From positions 1-52,041 of the forward strand of contig NZ_BSNY01000002.1 of NCBI RefSeq assembly GCF_030160235.1: 52,041 nucleotides of DNA, in the 5' to 3' direction. The position numbers and the translations under genes are program-made. Below the pieces are notes generated by a model. The model was not told the origin of the DNA. It searched no databases and saw only the letters and a list, made by a program, of their open reading frames with translations. Below are positions 16,881-24,944 of this stretch, piece after piece; position 1 is the stretch's first letter; the number at the start of each line of letters is the position of its first letter. The DNA comes from Mesorhizobium huakuii. GTDB lineage: Bacteria > Pseudomonadota > Alphaproteobacteria > Rhizobiales > Rhizobiaceae.

Positions 16881-17009
16881 GCCCTCGTTGTATCTTCCGG
16901 CTGCCCTGCCGGGTGGTCAACTGGCGCAATTACTGAACTTGGCCGAAATGGCAAGTCCAAAGACTCAGAGCTGCCATGCCAAGGCGCCGTTACCTAAAGT
17001 GCAACACGC

Positions 17010-17180
17010 TCATAGCGGTTCCCGTCGCGATCGCAAGTCGATTGGGTTCGTGCTGCCGCCGTCAGGCCACGGCCTGAACAGCGGCGCGCGGCCACGGTCG
17101 AGCCGCGCCACACCGCCGCCAAGCGACGGAACGATTTCGGCGGACAGGTCGCCATTTCGAATCTCGATGGTGCGGATCAT
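17010..17180 (-). pseudogene. truncated aldose 1-epimerase (mutarotase) N-terminus
   Basis: Minus-strand frame of 56 codons starting five bases after the gntR stop. It reads MIRTIEIRNGDLSAEIVPSL, then GGGVARLDR and PLFRPWPDGGS, the typical N-terminus of the GalM/YihR mutarotase family, which normally runs to about 270-340 residues. After roughly residue 44 the sequence changes to NPIDLRSRREPL and stops, so about five sixths of the gene is missing. It would have been the last gene of the sugar operon (mutarotase activity on the imported sugar). The breakpoint near 17045 adjoins the glycosyltransferase region, which suggests a deletion or insertion event. Bases 16881-17009 hold no recognisable gene. 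Confidence 0.7.
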
Positions 17181-17185
17181 CAAAC

Positions 17186-17992
17186 TCAGATGGGATCGGC
17201 ACTGGCGGTGGGGACCGACTGTTGGTGGTGGCCCTTGCGGGCGACAGCGAGAAGGTCGTTCGAGGCGATGCCGATCAGCGCTTTCATCTGGTCGTGAGCC
17301 TCGTCGACCCTGCGCATGCGGATTGCCTCCAGCACATCGCCATGGGCGCTGAGTGTCTGCTGATAGTTGGCGGTGGCCGATGTGGTCAGTCGGAACGAGA
17401 AGCTGAGTGCGGCTGCCAGCATATTGCCGAGATTGGCGAAAACCGGGTTGCGGCTGGCGCGCAGGATGGCGGTATGAAAGCGGACATCGGCATCGAGACA
17501 GGCCGCGAGGTCGTCCTCCGGCGCGATGCGCATGGCCTCATATGCGGCTTCGATCACCGCGAGATCGGCCGAGGTCGCCATCCTGGCCGCAAGCTGGGCG
17601 GCAGCCGGCTCGATGACCAGCCGCGCCTCGATCAGGCCGCGGACGAAATCGAGATCGGGCTCGATATCGCGCATCCATTCGAGGACCTGCGCGTCAAGCC
17701 TGTTCCATTCGCTCGACGCGCGCACACGCGTGCCAGCCCGCTTGCGCGCCTCGATCAGCCCCTTGGCCGAAAGTGTCAGCAGCGCATCGCGAAGCGCCGT
17801 GCGGCTGGCGCCGTAGATGACGCACAGTTCAGCCTCCGTCGGCAGGACCGCGTGCTGCGCGTAGGTGCCGGCGAGAATGCGCTGTCCGAGATCGCGTGCG
17901 ATGCGATCCTTCAGGGACGAGGTGGCGCCATCCCCGGCAGGAAGGTCCTGCTTGCCTTGATCGATTGCAGCAGTCGCCGCGTCCATCGTCAT
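17186..17992 (-). CDS. GntR-family transcriptional regulator, FadR (FCD) type
   Basis: A 268-residue DNA-binding regulator. The winged helix-turn-helix covers about 26-92 (LKDRIARDLGQRIL, LPTEAELCVIYGASRTALRDALLTLSAKGLIEARKRAGTRV). The FCD effector domain follows from about 110, with the metal/ligand residues in DADVRFHTAIL and SAHGDVLEAI (the typical Asp, His, His set). Such proteins repress sugar-acid operons and are released by a pathway intermediate. The ATG overlaps the stop of the permease gene (ATGA), so it is the distal functional gene of the operon and probably controls its promoter at 23607-23647. The open frame continues far upstream through the permease, but the ATG at 17992 gives the family N-terminus. 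Confidence 0.9.
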   Translation of the reverse strand: MTMDAATAAIDQGKQDLPAGDGATSSLKDRIARDLGQRILAGTYAQHAVLPTEAELCVIYGASRTALRDALLTLSAKGLIEARKRAGTRVRASSEWNRLDAQVLEWMRDIEPDLDFVRGLIEARLVIEPAAAQLAARMATSADLAVIEAAYEAMRIAPEDDLAACLDADVRFHTAILRASRNPVFANLGNMLAAALSFSFRLTTSATANYQQTLSAHGDVLEAIRMRRVDEAHDQMKALIGIASNDLLAVARKGHHQQSVPTASADPI

Positions 17993-18990
17993 GTCCTGTT
18001 CAAGTGGTACTCGGCAATGACCACAGCAAGGATCAGCAGTGAGCCTTTTGCAAGCAATTGATAGAAGGTTGGAACGGACGTCAGTATCATTCCGTTGTTG
18101 AGGACGCCAATGATGGCGACGCCGAGCAGCGCGCCGACAATCGTGCCCTTGCCGCCCTGCAAGGCACAGCCGCCCAGCACGGCCGCGGTGATAGCCTCGA
18201 GTTCCAGGCCCTGGGATCCGGATACGGGCTGACCCGAACCGGTACGGGCAGCCAGCAGGATCCCGGCCAACCCGGCGGCAACGCCACTCATGATGTAGAT
18301 GCCGACGCGGTAGCGATTGATGTTGATGCCGGAGAAGCGGGCGACAACGGGATTGCCGCCGAGCGCATAGATGTTGCGGCCGACGATCGACCGCGCGAGG
18401 AAGAGGTGGAATGCGATCGCGGTCAGCACCAGAATCCAGACCAGCAGCGGCAGGCCGAGGATGCGTCCAATGCCGATGAACCGGAACGTGTCGCTGAAGA
18501 TGGCGATCGACTGGCCGTCGGACATGATGAAGGCGATGCCGCGAAAGATCGCCATGGTGCCAAGCGTGGCAATGACCGCGTTGACCCGCCCGTAGGTGAT
18601 GATGATGCCGTTGACGAGACCGGCAAGACCACCAAGCACCAGGCCGGCAACAATGCCGGCCGCCGGCGATCCGGTCGCCTGGATGGCCATTGCCGTCGAG
18701 ACTGTGGTCAGGCCGACAGTGGCGCCGACGGCGATATCGAGACCGCCGGCGACGATGACCACGGTCTGGCTCATCGCCAGCACGCCGAGAATGGTGACGC
18801 CAAGGCCGATGTTGAGCAGGTTCCGGCTGGAGAAGAACACGTCGCCGCGCAACGAGCCGAAGATGATGATGAGAATGGCAAGCGCCACCAGAAGGCTGAT
18901 GTTGTGAACGCCAAGGCGCTCCACAAGGCGCGTGGACGCGCCCCTGGCGTCGGTCTGCGCTTTCGATGCGCGAAGCTCGAGGCTGTTCAT
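17989..18990 (-). CDS. sugar ABC transporter permease, RbsC/XylH family
   Basis: A 333-residue inner-membrane permease of the CUT2 class, which acts as a homodimer. Family motifs are VVIVAGGLDIAVGATVGLTTV (the conserved helix 2-3 segment), GLVNGIIITYGRVNAVIATLGTMAIFRGI and ALGGNPVVARFSGIN with GAVAAGLAG-like SGVAAGLAGILLAARTGSGQP. About eight to ten hydrophobic helices are seen. The ATG overlaps the stop of the ATPase gene, and its own stop overlaps the start of gntR. Confidence 0.93.
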   Translation of the reverse strand: MNSLELRASKAQTDARGASTRLVERLGVHNISLLVALAILIIIFGSLRGDVFFSSRNLLNIGLGVTILGVLAMSQTVVIVAGGLDIAVGATVGLTTVSTAMAIQATGSPAAGIVAGLVLGGLAGLVNGIIITYGRVNAVIATLGTMAIFRGIAFIMSDGQSIAIFSDTFRFIGIGRILGLPLLVWILVLTAIAFHLFLARSIVGRNIYALGGNPVVARFSGININRYRVGIYIMSGVAAGLAGILLAARTGSGQPVSGSQGLELEAITAAVLGGCALQGGKGTIVGALLGVAIIGVLNNGMILTSVPTFYQLLAKGSLLILAVVIAEYHLNRT

Positions 18991-20510
18991 TGAATGTGGT
19001 CTCCGGGCGCTGGTGCGGATTGCGGCATTGCGTGTTTGAGGATCGTCGCCTCGTCGATGTCGGGGCGAGCAAGTTCTGCCGTGATCCGGCCGCCCGCCAT
19101 GACAAGAACCCTGTCGGCGAGACCGATCAGTTCCGGCATTTCCGAGGAAATCAGGATGATACCAATGCCACTTGCCGCGAGTTCATCGATCAGCCGATAG
19201 ATTTCCGCCTTGGCGCCGATATCGATGCCGCGCGTCGGTTCGTCGAGGATGAGCAGCATCGGCTGCCGGGCAAGCCAGCGCGCCAGAACGACCTTCTGCT
19301 GATTGCCGCCCGACAGTTTCGAAACCTGCTCGTCGAGGTTGGGTGCCTTGATCGACATCTTGGCTGCCAGCGGCGAGACAATCTCCAGCGCCTTGCGCCG
19401 GTTGAAGAAGCCGAAGCTCGACGTCTTGTCGGGCACACAAAGCGAAGCGTTGTCGAGAATGCTTCTGAACAGGAGCAACGCCTCGTGCTTGCGGTCCTCG
19501 GGAGCAAAACCGATGCCCGCGACGATCGCCGCATGCGGACTGTTGGGGACAACGGGCACGCCGTTCATGGCTATGGTGCCGGCGATGCGCCGGTCATAGC
19601 CGACAATCGCCTTTGCCAGTTCTGAGCGGCCCGCGCCCATGAGACCGGCGATGCCGAGCACTTCACCGCGACGGACCCTGAGGCTGACATCGCTGACGCG
19701 GTCGGTGGTCAATCCCGCCACGTCAAGCAATTGCTCCCCGGACCGCCAGGTCTCGCGGGTGAACAGATCGGCGATGTTGCGGCCGACCATGAGCCTGGCG
19801 ATGGTCTGCTCGCTAGCGCCGGCCGCCGGCGAATCGTCGACCAGCCTGCCGTCGCGCAAAACGACAATGCGGTCGGCAAGGTCGATGATCTCGTTCAGCC
19901 GGTGCGAGATGTAGATGATCGACGTGCCCTTCTCGCGCAGCCGGCGGATGACGGAAAACAGGCGACGCGCTTCATCACCGGTCAGTGACGAGGTCGGCTC
20001 GTCGAAGGCGATCAGCCGGCCGCCGGCACGAATGGCGCGCATGATCTCGATCATCTGGCGCTGCGCCGGGCCGAGCGTGCCGCAGAGTTGGCGTGGCCGC
20101 ATGTCGTGCTGCATGCCGAAGGTCGCAAGCACCCGGTCGGTCTGCTCCTCCAGCTTGCGCCAGTCGAGCAGGACGCCTGCCAGGCGCGGCAATTCGCCGA
20201 CGAAAATGTTCTCGGCCACCGTCAGGTTCGGCACGATCTCCGGCTCCTGATGGATGACGCGTATCCCGGCCCGGTGGCTGTCGCGCGGTTCGCCGAAAAC
20301 GATCGGCGTCGCGCCGTGCCGCACGGTGCCGCTGTCAGGCCCGAAGACGCCCTCGAGAATGCGCATCATCGTCGATTTGCCGGCCCCGTTCTCGCCGACC
20401 AGAGCGAGCACCTCGCCTGGCCGGAAAGCGATCGAGACGTTGTCGAGCGCCTGCACGACGCCAAAGCGTTTCGATATGCCGTCGAGCGAGAAGAATTCCG
20501 GTTGCGTCAA
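18987..20510 (-). CDS. sugar ABC transporter ATP-binding protein, RbsA/MglA family (two fused ATPase domains)
   Basis: A 507-residue CUT2-class ATPase. The first nucleotide-binding domain has Walker A GENGAGKS (38-45), signature LGPAQRQMIEI and Walker B RLIAFDEPTSSL; the second has the degenerate Walker A GLMGAGRSELAKAI, signature LSGGNQQKVVLARWL and LLILDEPTRGIDIGAK. This asymmetry (functional first site, degenerate second P-loop) is normal for RbsA/MglA/XylG proteins. It stands between the binding-protein gene (103-bp gap with a strong hairpin) and the permease gene (4-bp overlap). Confidence 0.94.
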   Translation of the reverse strand: MTQPEFFSLDGISKRFGVVQALDNVSIAFRPGEVLALVGENGAGKSTMMRILEGVFGPDSGTVRHGATPIVFGEPRDSHRAGIRVIHQEPEIVPNLTVAENIFVGELPRLAGVLLDWRKLEEQTDRVLATFGMQHDMRPRQLCGTLGPAQRQMIEIMRAIRAGGRLIAFDEPTSSLTGDEARRLFSVIRRLREKGTSIIYISHRLNEIIDLADRIVVLRDGRLVDDSPAAGASEQTIARLMVGRNIADLFTRETWRSGEQLLDVAGLTTDRVSDVSLRVRRGEVLGIAGLMGAGRSELAKAIVGYDRRIAGTIAMNGVPVVPNSPHAAIVAGIGFAPEDRKHEALLLFRSILDNASLCVPDKTSSFGFFNRRKALEIVSPLAAKMSIKAPNLDEQVSKLSGGNQQKVVLARWLARQPMLLILDEPTRGIDIGAKAEIYRLIDELAASGIGIILISSEMPELIGLADRVLVMAGGRITAELARPDIDEATILKHAMPQSAPAPGDHIQ

Positions 20511-20575
20511 GGCTCACTCCCAAGGATCGATCCGTGTCCGGTGGCATGGCGGCCAGCGAACCTGCCGACTGGAAA

Positions 20576-20603
20576 GCGTCATGCGCCCTGGGGGCGCATG
20601 ACG
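20576..20603 (-). other. intercistronic hairpin after the sugar-binding-protein gene
   Basis: GCGTCATGCGCC (20576-20587) and GGCGCATGACGC (20592-20603) are perfect complements around a 4-base loop, 11 bases after the stop codon of the binding-protein gene on the minus strand. No U-tract follows. Such structures in transporter operons stabilise the upstream mRNA and reduce read-through, giving excess binding protein over membrane components. Confidence 0.75.
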
Positions 20604-20613
20604 CAGGTCCGGT

Positions 20614-21597
20614 TCAGTGGCAGAGCTTGGCCTTGTAGTCCGATGCAAAATTGCCGGCGGTGATGTATTCCGGGTCGGTGAAGGACTGAACGGGCAGCTT
20701 CGTTCCGTCCTTGATCGAGGCCAGCAGGATCTTCACCGCCAGCGCGCCATGGTTTGCCGAATTGAGCCACATCGTACCACGGAATGCCGAAGGCTTTCCT
20801 GATCCGAAGGCTTCGCAGGCGCGGCTGCCGTCAATGCCGATGCCCATGCCCTGGTCCGCGGCATAGCCGGCGTTTTCCAGCGCTCGCGCCGCACCCAGCA
20901 CGCCGTCATCGTTGCAGGAATAGAAGATCCAGTTGGTGACGCCGGGATTGGCAGTCAATGTGGTGGTCATGACGTCGATGGCGTTGACCATCGTGTTGTC
21001 ATAGGGGACGCGAAGGATGTTCGCCGGCTTGAAATCGGGCACCGCCTTCAGGAACGCTTCTTCCGCACCCTTGTTGCGCTGCATGCAGGTGTCGGCCTTG
21101 CGGTCCTCGATCGAGGCGATGCGCACCTCCTTGCCGGCCCAGCCGTCGGCCTTGTAGAGCTTGGCCAGTTCTTCGCCCACCCGCGCACCGATATTGTAGG
21201 CATTCATGCCGACATAGGGGACCTGGGTGCCGTCCTGATAGTAGATATCGTCATCGACCGCCACCAGGGGGATCTTCGCCGCCTTGGCCTTCTCGGCGAT
21301 GACCGGTCCCAGCGCCTTGTCGGGAACCACGATGGCGATGCCCTTCACCCCGTCGCCGACCATCGTGTCGAAGGTGGTGATCGTCAGATTGGAGTCGAAC
21401 TGGACGTCTTGCGACACGAAGGTGGCGCCGGCCGCCTCGGCCGCTTTCTTGGCGCCGCCGACTTCGGCGACGAACCATGGATGCTCGCCCATCTTGTTGA
21501 TGTAGCCGATCTTGATGTCGTCGGCGCTTGCCGCGCCAGCCATCAGTCCGGCAGCCAGTAGCGCCAATGTTGCCAGAGCCTTTGTCGTCGTTTTCAT
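20614..21597 (-). CDS. periplasmic sugar-binding protein of the CUT2 importer (AraF-like)
   Basis: A 327-residue periplasmic binding protein of fold type I. The first 25 residues (MKTTTKALATLALLAAGLMA, cleavage after ASA) are a Sec signal peptide. The mature protein begins DDIKIGYINKMGEHPWFVAEVGGAKKAAEAAG; conserved ligand-cleft features follow: VSQDVQFDSN, AIVVPDKALGPVIAEKAK, VAVDDDIY and NWIFYSCNDDGVLGAARALENAG. Overall it is closest in style to the L-arabinose-binding protein group. GGGAGGATCCAC stands before the ATG at 21597. The ligand is not predictable; the flanking acid-sugar dehydratase and SDR favour an aldose whose aldonic acid is dehydrated. Confidence 0.9.
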   Translation of the reverse strand: MKTTTKALATLALLAAGLMAGAASADDIKIGYINKMGEHPWFVAEVGGAKKAAEAAGATFVSQDVQFDSNLTITTFDTMVGDGVKGIAIVVPDKALGPVIAEKAKAAKIPLVAVDDDIYYQDGTQVPYVGMNAYNIGARVGEELAKLYKADGWAGKEVRIASIEDRKADTCMQRNKGAEEAFLKAVPDFKPANILRVPYDNTMVNAIDVMTTTLTANPGVTNWIFYSCNDDGVLGAARALENAGYAADQGMGIGIDGSRACEAFGSGKPSAFRGTMWLNSANHGALAVKILLASIKDGTKLPVQSFTDPEYITAGNFASDYKAKLCH

Positions 21598-21619
21598 GTG
21601 GATCCTCCCTGCTTGGTTG

Positions 21620-22396
21620 TCAGTCGTGGTAGAGAACCGAGCGTCCACCATCGATGGTGATCGTCTCGGCATTGATGAACGGCGCTTCGTCCGAAGCGAG
21701 GAAAACCGCCGTCATTGCAACTTCGTCCGGCTGGCCAATGCGCTTGGGCGGATGAAGGTCGTAGGCCCGCCGCTTCTCCTCGGCCGGGTCTGGAAACGTG
21801 TTCCAATAGGCTTCCGCGATCGGCGTCTCGATGTAGCCTGGGGCGATCGCATTCACGCGGATGCCGCGCGCCGCGTATTCGATGGCGAGCGAGCGGGTCA
21901 GGCCGACGAGCGCATGCTTGGCGACCGGATAGGGAAATGTGTGGGGAATGATCTTGAAGGCGTGGCAGCTGGCTATGTTGACGATCGACCCCGAACCGTT
22001 CGCCAGCATCGTCGGCAACACCGCCCTGGCGCAGAACCACGCGGCCTGGAGGTCGAGCCTGAGACAGCGGTCCCATTCCTCGTCCGGCATCGACAAGGGT
22101 TCGTAAAAGACGTTGGCGCCGGCATTGTTGACGAGCACGTTTACGCTGCCATAGGCCGCGATCGTCTTGGCCACCATGTCGGCCACTGCCGCCGTGTCGG
22201 TGACATCGGTTTCGACGAAAAGGGCGTCGGCGCCCCTGGCACGCAATTCGTCGGCGATCGCCTTGCCGGTTGCCGCATTGAGCTCGGCAATCACGGTCTT
22301 TGCCCCCTGCATCGCAAAGGCCCAGGCGGTGGCGGCGCCAATGCCCTGGCCGGCGCCGGTGACGATTGCGATCTTTCCCTGAAGCCTGCCTGTCAT
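21620..22396 (-). CDS. SDR, probable sugar dehydrogenase
   Basis: A 258-residue classical SDR: TGAGQGIG cofactor motif (about 13-20), VIAELN at the end of strand 2 (NAD-like acidic residue), NNAG, catalytic Ser, Tyr and Lys in NIASCHAFKIIPHTFPYPVAKHALVG (Tyr-x-x-x-Lys as YPVAK), and the C-terminal INAETITIDGGRS. It lies 5 bp after the enolase-superfamily dehydratase gene and before the importer genes. In comparable rhizobial operons such an SDR oxidises the sugar (for instance L-fucose, D-galactose or L-arabinose) to the lactone, which the dehydratase then uses as the aldonate. Confidence 0.88.
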   Translation of the reverse strand: MTGRLQGKIAIVTGAGQGIGAATAWAFAMQGAKTVIAELNAATGKAIADELRARGADALFVETDVTDTAAVADMVAKTIAAYGSVNVLVNNAGANVFYEPLSMPDEEWDRCLRLDLQAAWFCARAVLPTMLANGSGSIVNIASCHAFKIIPHTFPYPVAKHALVGLTRSLAIEYAARGIRVNAIAPGYIETPIAEAYWNTFPDPAEEKRRAYDLHPPKRIGQPDEVAMTAVFLASDEAPFINAETITIDGGRSVLYHD

Positions 22397-22401
22397 GGCG
22401 C

Positions 22402-23574
22402 TCACCAATCGACCACGGTGCCGTCGGGCATGACGGCGTTACGGGCATGCAGCACTTCCTGCTTGAAGGGGTGGCGCGCGATGACGTCTTCATTCACGGT
22501 GACGCCGAGGCCCGGCAGGTCGGGCACGTCCCAGCGGCCGGGTTTGCGATCGATCGGCCAGGTGACGACGTCGTCGTACCAGGCGACCGCGCCCGACATC
22601 TCTTCCTGGATGATGACGTTCGGCGTCGATATGCCGAAGTGAAGCGCCGCGACGCCGGCGATCGGGCCGAGCGGGTTGTGCGGCGCAAGACCGATGCCGG
22701 CGGTTTCGGCCAGAGCGGCGATCTTCTTGGTCTCGAGCAGACCGCCAGTATGGCAGATATCGGGCTGGGCAATGTTGAACGCGCGCGCCGCGATCGATTG
22801 CGTGAACTCGCGGCGCCCGATCAGCCGCTCGCCGGACGCGATGGGGATCGCCGATCGCGCCGTGATATGCGCCAGGCCGGCGACGTCTTCAGGCGGCACG
22901 GGCTCTTCGGCGAACATGATGCGGGCCGGTTCGATCGCCTTGAGATAGTCCATCGCCGCGTTGACGGAGGCCGGGCGTCCGTGAAAGTCGACCATGATGT
23001 CGATATCGGGACCGACGGCCTCGCGCAGCGCGCCAACCATGTTGGCGACGGAGTCGACCGCCTTGGCCGGTGAGACATAGTGGGTGTAGGGAATGCAGAC
23101 GACCTTGACCGCGTCGTAGCCGGCCTGCGTGACGATGCGTCCGCGCTCGACGATCGTGTCCGCCGACCCGCTCTCATAGACCGCCTTCATGTCGCCCAGG
23201 CCAAGATGCGTGTAGGTGCGCAGATAGTCGCGGACCTGGCCGCCGAGAAGCCGCCAGACCGGGACGCCCAGCGACTTGCCCAGAATGTCCCAGAGCGCGA
23301 TCTCGATTCCGCTGACGGCCGACATTCCCTCGACGCCGAGACGCCAGAAACCGTGGCGCGTCAGGATCTGGTAGCATTGCTCCACATTGCGCGGATCCTG
23401 CCCGATGAGCAGTGCCTCAAGATCCTGAAGCGCGCCAACGACGGCGCGCGTCTTCCATTCCAGCGTTGCCTCGCCCCAGCCAAACAGACCGGGCTCATCG
23501 GTTTCGACCAGAACGAAAACCCAGTTGCGCATTTCCGCATTGCAGACGAGCGCCTTGATGGCCGTAATTTTCAT
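22402..23574 (-). CDS. enolase-superfamily sugar-acid dehydratase, galactonate dehydratase-like
   Basis: A 390-residue Mg2+-dependent enzyme of the mandelate racemase/galactonate dehydratase group, which removes water from an aldonic acid to give a 2-keto-3-deoxy acid. Metal ligands are Asp196 (MVDFHGR), Glu223 (FAEEP) and Glu249 (ASGERL); the acid/base residues are His198 and His299 (PHNPLGP). The spacing of these residues is the same as in D-galactonate dehydratase. The N-terminal capping domain (about 1-125) is complete. First gene of the operon, with ribosome site GGGAGCATCC. The exact substrate stays open. Confidence 0.9.
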   Translation of the reverse strand: MKITAIKALVCNAEMRNWVFVLVETDEPGLFGWGEATLEWKTRAVVGALQDLEALLIGQDPRNVEQCYQILTRHGFWRLGVEGMSAVSGIEIALWDILGKSLGVPVWRLLGGQVRDYLRTYTHLGLGDMKAVYESGSADTIVERGRIVTQAGYDAVKVVCIPYTHYVSPAKAVDSVANMVGALREAVGPDIDIMVDFHGRPASVNAAMDYLKAIEPARIMFAEEPVPPEDVAGLAHITARSAIPIASGERLIGRREFTQSIAARAFNIAQPDICHTGGLLETKKIAALAETAGIGLAPHNPLGPIAGVAALHFGISTPNVIIQEEMSGAVAWYDDVVTWPIDRKPGRWDVPDLPGLGVTVNEDVIARHPFKQEVLHARNAVMPDGTVVDW

Positions 23575-23606
23575 GGATGCTCCCAGGTGCGTCGTCTTTT
23601 TTACGA

Positions 23607-23647
23607 TTATTATGTATGATTTATTATGAAAAATATGAGCAAGTCAA
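23607..23647 (-). promoter_or_regulatory. promoter and candidate GntR operator of the sugar-acid operon
   Basis: On the minus strand TTGACT (complement of 23642-23647) is followed 17 bases later by ATAAAT (complement of 23619-23624), a fair sigma-70 promoter, 45 bases before the dehydratase start. Around the -10 box, TTATTATG occurs twice on the plus strand (23607-23614 and 23621-23628), a 14-bp-period direct repeat in a very AT-rich patch that differs sharply from its GC-rich surroundings. That is where the GntR protein of the same operon might bind. Confidence 0.55.
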
Positions 23648-23761
23648 GCGTGACATAGGAATGCTCCGGCTTCGCGTCGCATTTCTGCGGCCCGTGCCGG
23701 CGGCTAACTGCCGTTGGATCCCTGGCGTTTGCGCGGCACTCCCGCCGCAATCGTGATATCA

Positions 23762-23796
23762 GTCCGCCTTCGCGCTCGGTGAGGCCGAGGGCGGAC
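23762..23796. other. imperfect hairpin in the 23.6-23.9 kb intergenic region
   Basis: GTCCGCC (23762-23768) pairs with GGCGGAC (23790-23796), with an inner CTCGG/CCGAG stem. It lies between the convergent-looking end of the lysR gene and the start of the sugar-acid operon. The 326-bp gap 23575-23900 holds this hairpin, the promoter at its left end and the dispersed repeat at its right end; no gene is seen. Confidence 0.45.
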
Positions 23797-23807
23797 AGTC
23801 GAGCCCG

Positions 23808-23904
23808 CTAGATCGGTTCACCGTACATGGAAACGGCGAACCGATCTAACTCCTTGTTTTGACGCAATTTCCTGACGGAAAACCGCTTTTCCGGGAATTG
23901 CTAG
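23808..23904 (+). repeat. dispersed palindromic intergenic repeat, copy A
   Basis: Starts with AGATCGGTTC (23810-23819), which is fully complementary to GAACCGATCT (23838-23847); TTGTTTTGACGCAATTTCC follows and the unit ends CCGGGAATTGCTAG. It is clearly related to the longer copy at 45244-45373. The terminal CTAG supplies the stop codon of the lysR gene (complement of 23901-23903). Confidence 0.8.
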
Positions 23905-24851
23905 CGGCCCCAGACAACGGCATTCTCGTGCCGCTTGATGATGTGCTTCAGATTCTCGAAAGCGGTCGTGACGTGTCCCGCGAAGCGCTCCGCCGCCGGA
24001 GAGCGCGGCCCGCCAACCCGGCGCAGGATGCCGAGCGAGCGGCTGGGCTGGGGGATTTCATAAGGGAGCACCGTCACCCGGTTCTCCTTGCGCTGCGCGA
24101 AGACCACGGAAAACGGCAGCACGGCCAGTGCATCGGTTTCGGCGAGGAAGTTGATCACGCTCATCAGCGAGCCACCGGAATAGCGCACGTTCAAGTCCGA
24201 CATGCCGATGCTCATCAGGATCATCTGCAGGTCCGACATCAACGGCGAGCCGGGCAGGGGGGCTACCCAGGGAAAGCTGGTCAAGTCATGCGCCCTGAGG
24301 CGGCGGTTGCGCAGCAGCGGATGGTCCGGCCGGCAAGCCACGACATTGCGTCCGGGCAGGATCTCAGTGAATTCGAAGCCGGGTCCGAGGTCGAGCACGC
24401 CGATCGGCACGATCCCGAGGTCGATCTGGTTGCTCTCCAGCGCCGCGACCATCTCGGGAAGATTCATATAGCTTTGCTGGACGGTGACCTCGGGTTCGAG
24501 CTTCTGGAATTCCCCGATCATCCGGCTGATCATCGCATCCATGAAGAAAGGCACGCCGCCGACGCGGACGACACCCTTGGTGCCTTTCATGAAGCCCTGC
24601 ACCGCATCCGACGCCTTGCGCGAGGCCGTGATGATCGTGCGGCCCTGCGCAGCCAGCTGGAAGCCGAGCGGTGTCGGCTGCAGCGGCCGACGGCCCTTGA
24701 GGAAGAGCGGCTCGCCGACGCGCGCCTCCAGCATGGCCAGCGATCGGCTGACCGCGGGCTGGGTCAGGCCCAGCATGGCGGCTCCTTCCGACACGCCGCC
24801 AGCATCCAGCACCGCGGCGAGCTGCATCAAGTGGCGCTCGTTCAGCTTCAT
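23901..24851 (-). CDS. LysR-family transcriptional regulator of the aromatic gene block
   Basis: A 316-residue LysR-type regulator. The helix-turn-helix lies at about 8-65 (LAAVLDAGGVSEGAAMLGLTQPAVSRSLAMLEARVGEPLFLKG), and the effector domain from about 92 (VVRVGGVPFFMDAMISRMIGEFQ...). The gene diverges from the 21-gene aromatic operon, with 93 bp between the start codons; LysR proteins usually activate such divergent aromatic operons on binding a pathway intermediate. An inverted repeat ATAGC-N5-GCTAT covers its own start codon. Its stop lies inside a dispersed repeat, so the original C-terminus may have been altered, but the length is normal for the family. Confidence 0.92.
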   Translation of the reverse strand: MKLNERHLMQLAAVLDAGGVSEGAAMLGLTQPAVSRSLAMLEARVGEPLFLKGRRPLQPTPLGFQLAAQGRTIITASRKASDAVQGFMKGTKGVVRVGGVPFFMDAMISRMIGEFQKLEPEVTVQQSYMNLPEMVAALESNQIDLGIVPIGVLDLGPGFEFTEILPGRNVVACRPDHPLLRNRRLRAHDLTSFPWVAPLPGSPLMSDLQMILMSIGMSDLNVRYSGGSLMSVINFLAETDALAVLPFSVVFAQRKENRVTVLPYEIPQPSRSLGILRRVGGPRSPAAERFAGHVTTAFENLKHIIKRHENAVVWGR

Positions 24852-24864
24852 AGCAAAACGCTAT
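24850..24864. promoter_or_regulatory. LysR-type inverted repeat over the lysR start codon
   Basis: ATAGC (24850-24854), AAAAC, GCTAT (24860-24864) is a perfect 15-bp interrupted palindrome of the T-N11-A class bound by LysR proteins. It overlaps the first bases of lysR and sits about 80 bp upstream of the first aromatic gene, a fitting position for autorepression plus activation of the divergent operon. No clear -35/-10 pair was found in 24865-24944. Confidence 0.6.
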
Positions 24865-24944
24865 ACAAGGGCCATCACATCTCATCAAGCATCGTGTCGG
24901 GCCGTGTTATCCCGTTTGGCAAGGGGAAGGGAGGCCCCGGCGAA

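Noticed and set aside
17993-19105. Extension of the gntR reading frame far upstream through the permease gene
   Set aside because: The upstream translation is low-complexity, rich in Arg and His, and lies antiparallel in phase to the permease and ATPase codons; the ATGA-coupled ATG at 17992 gives a normal GntR length.
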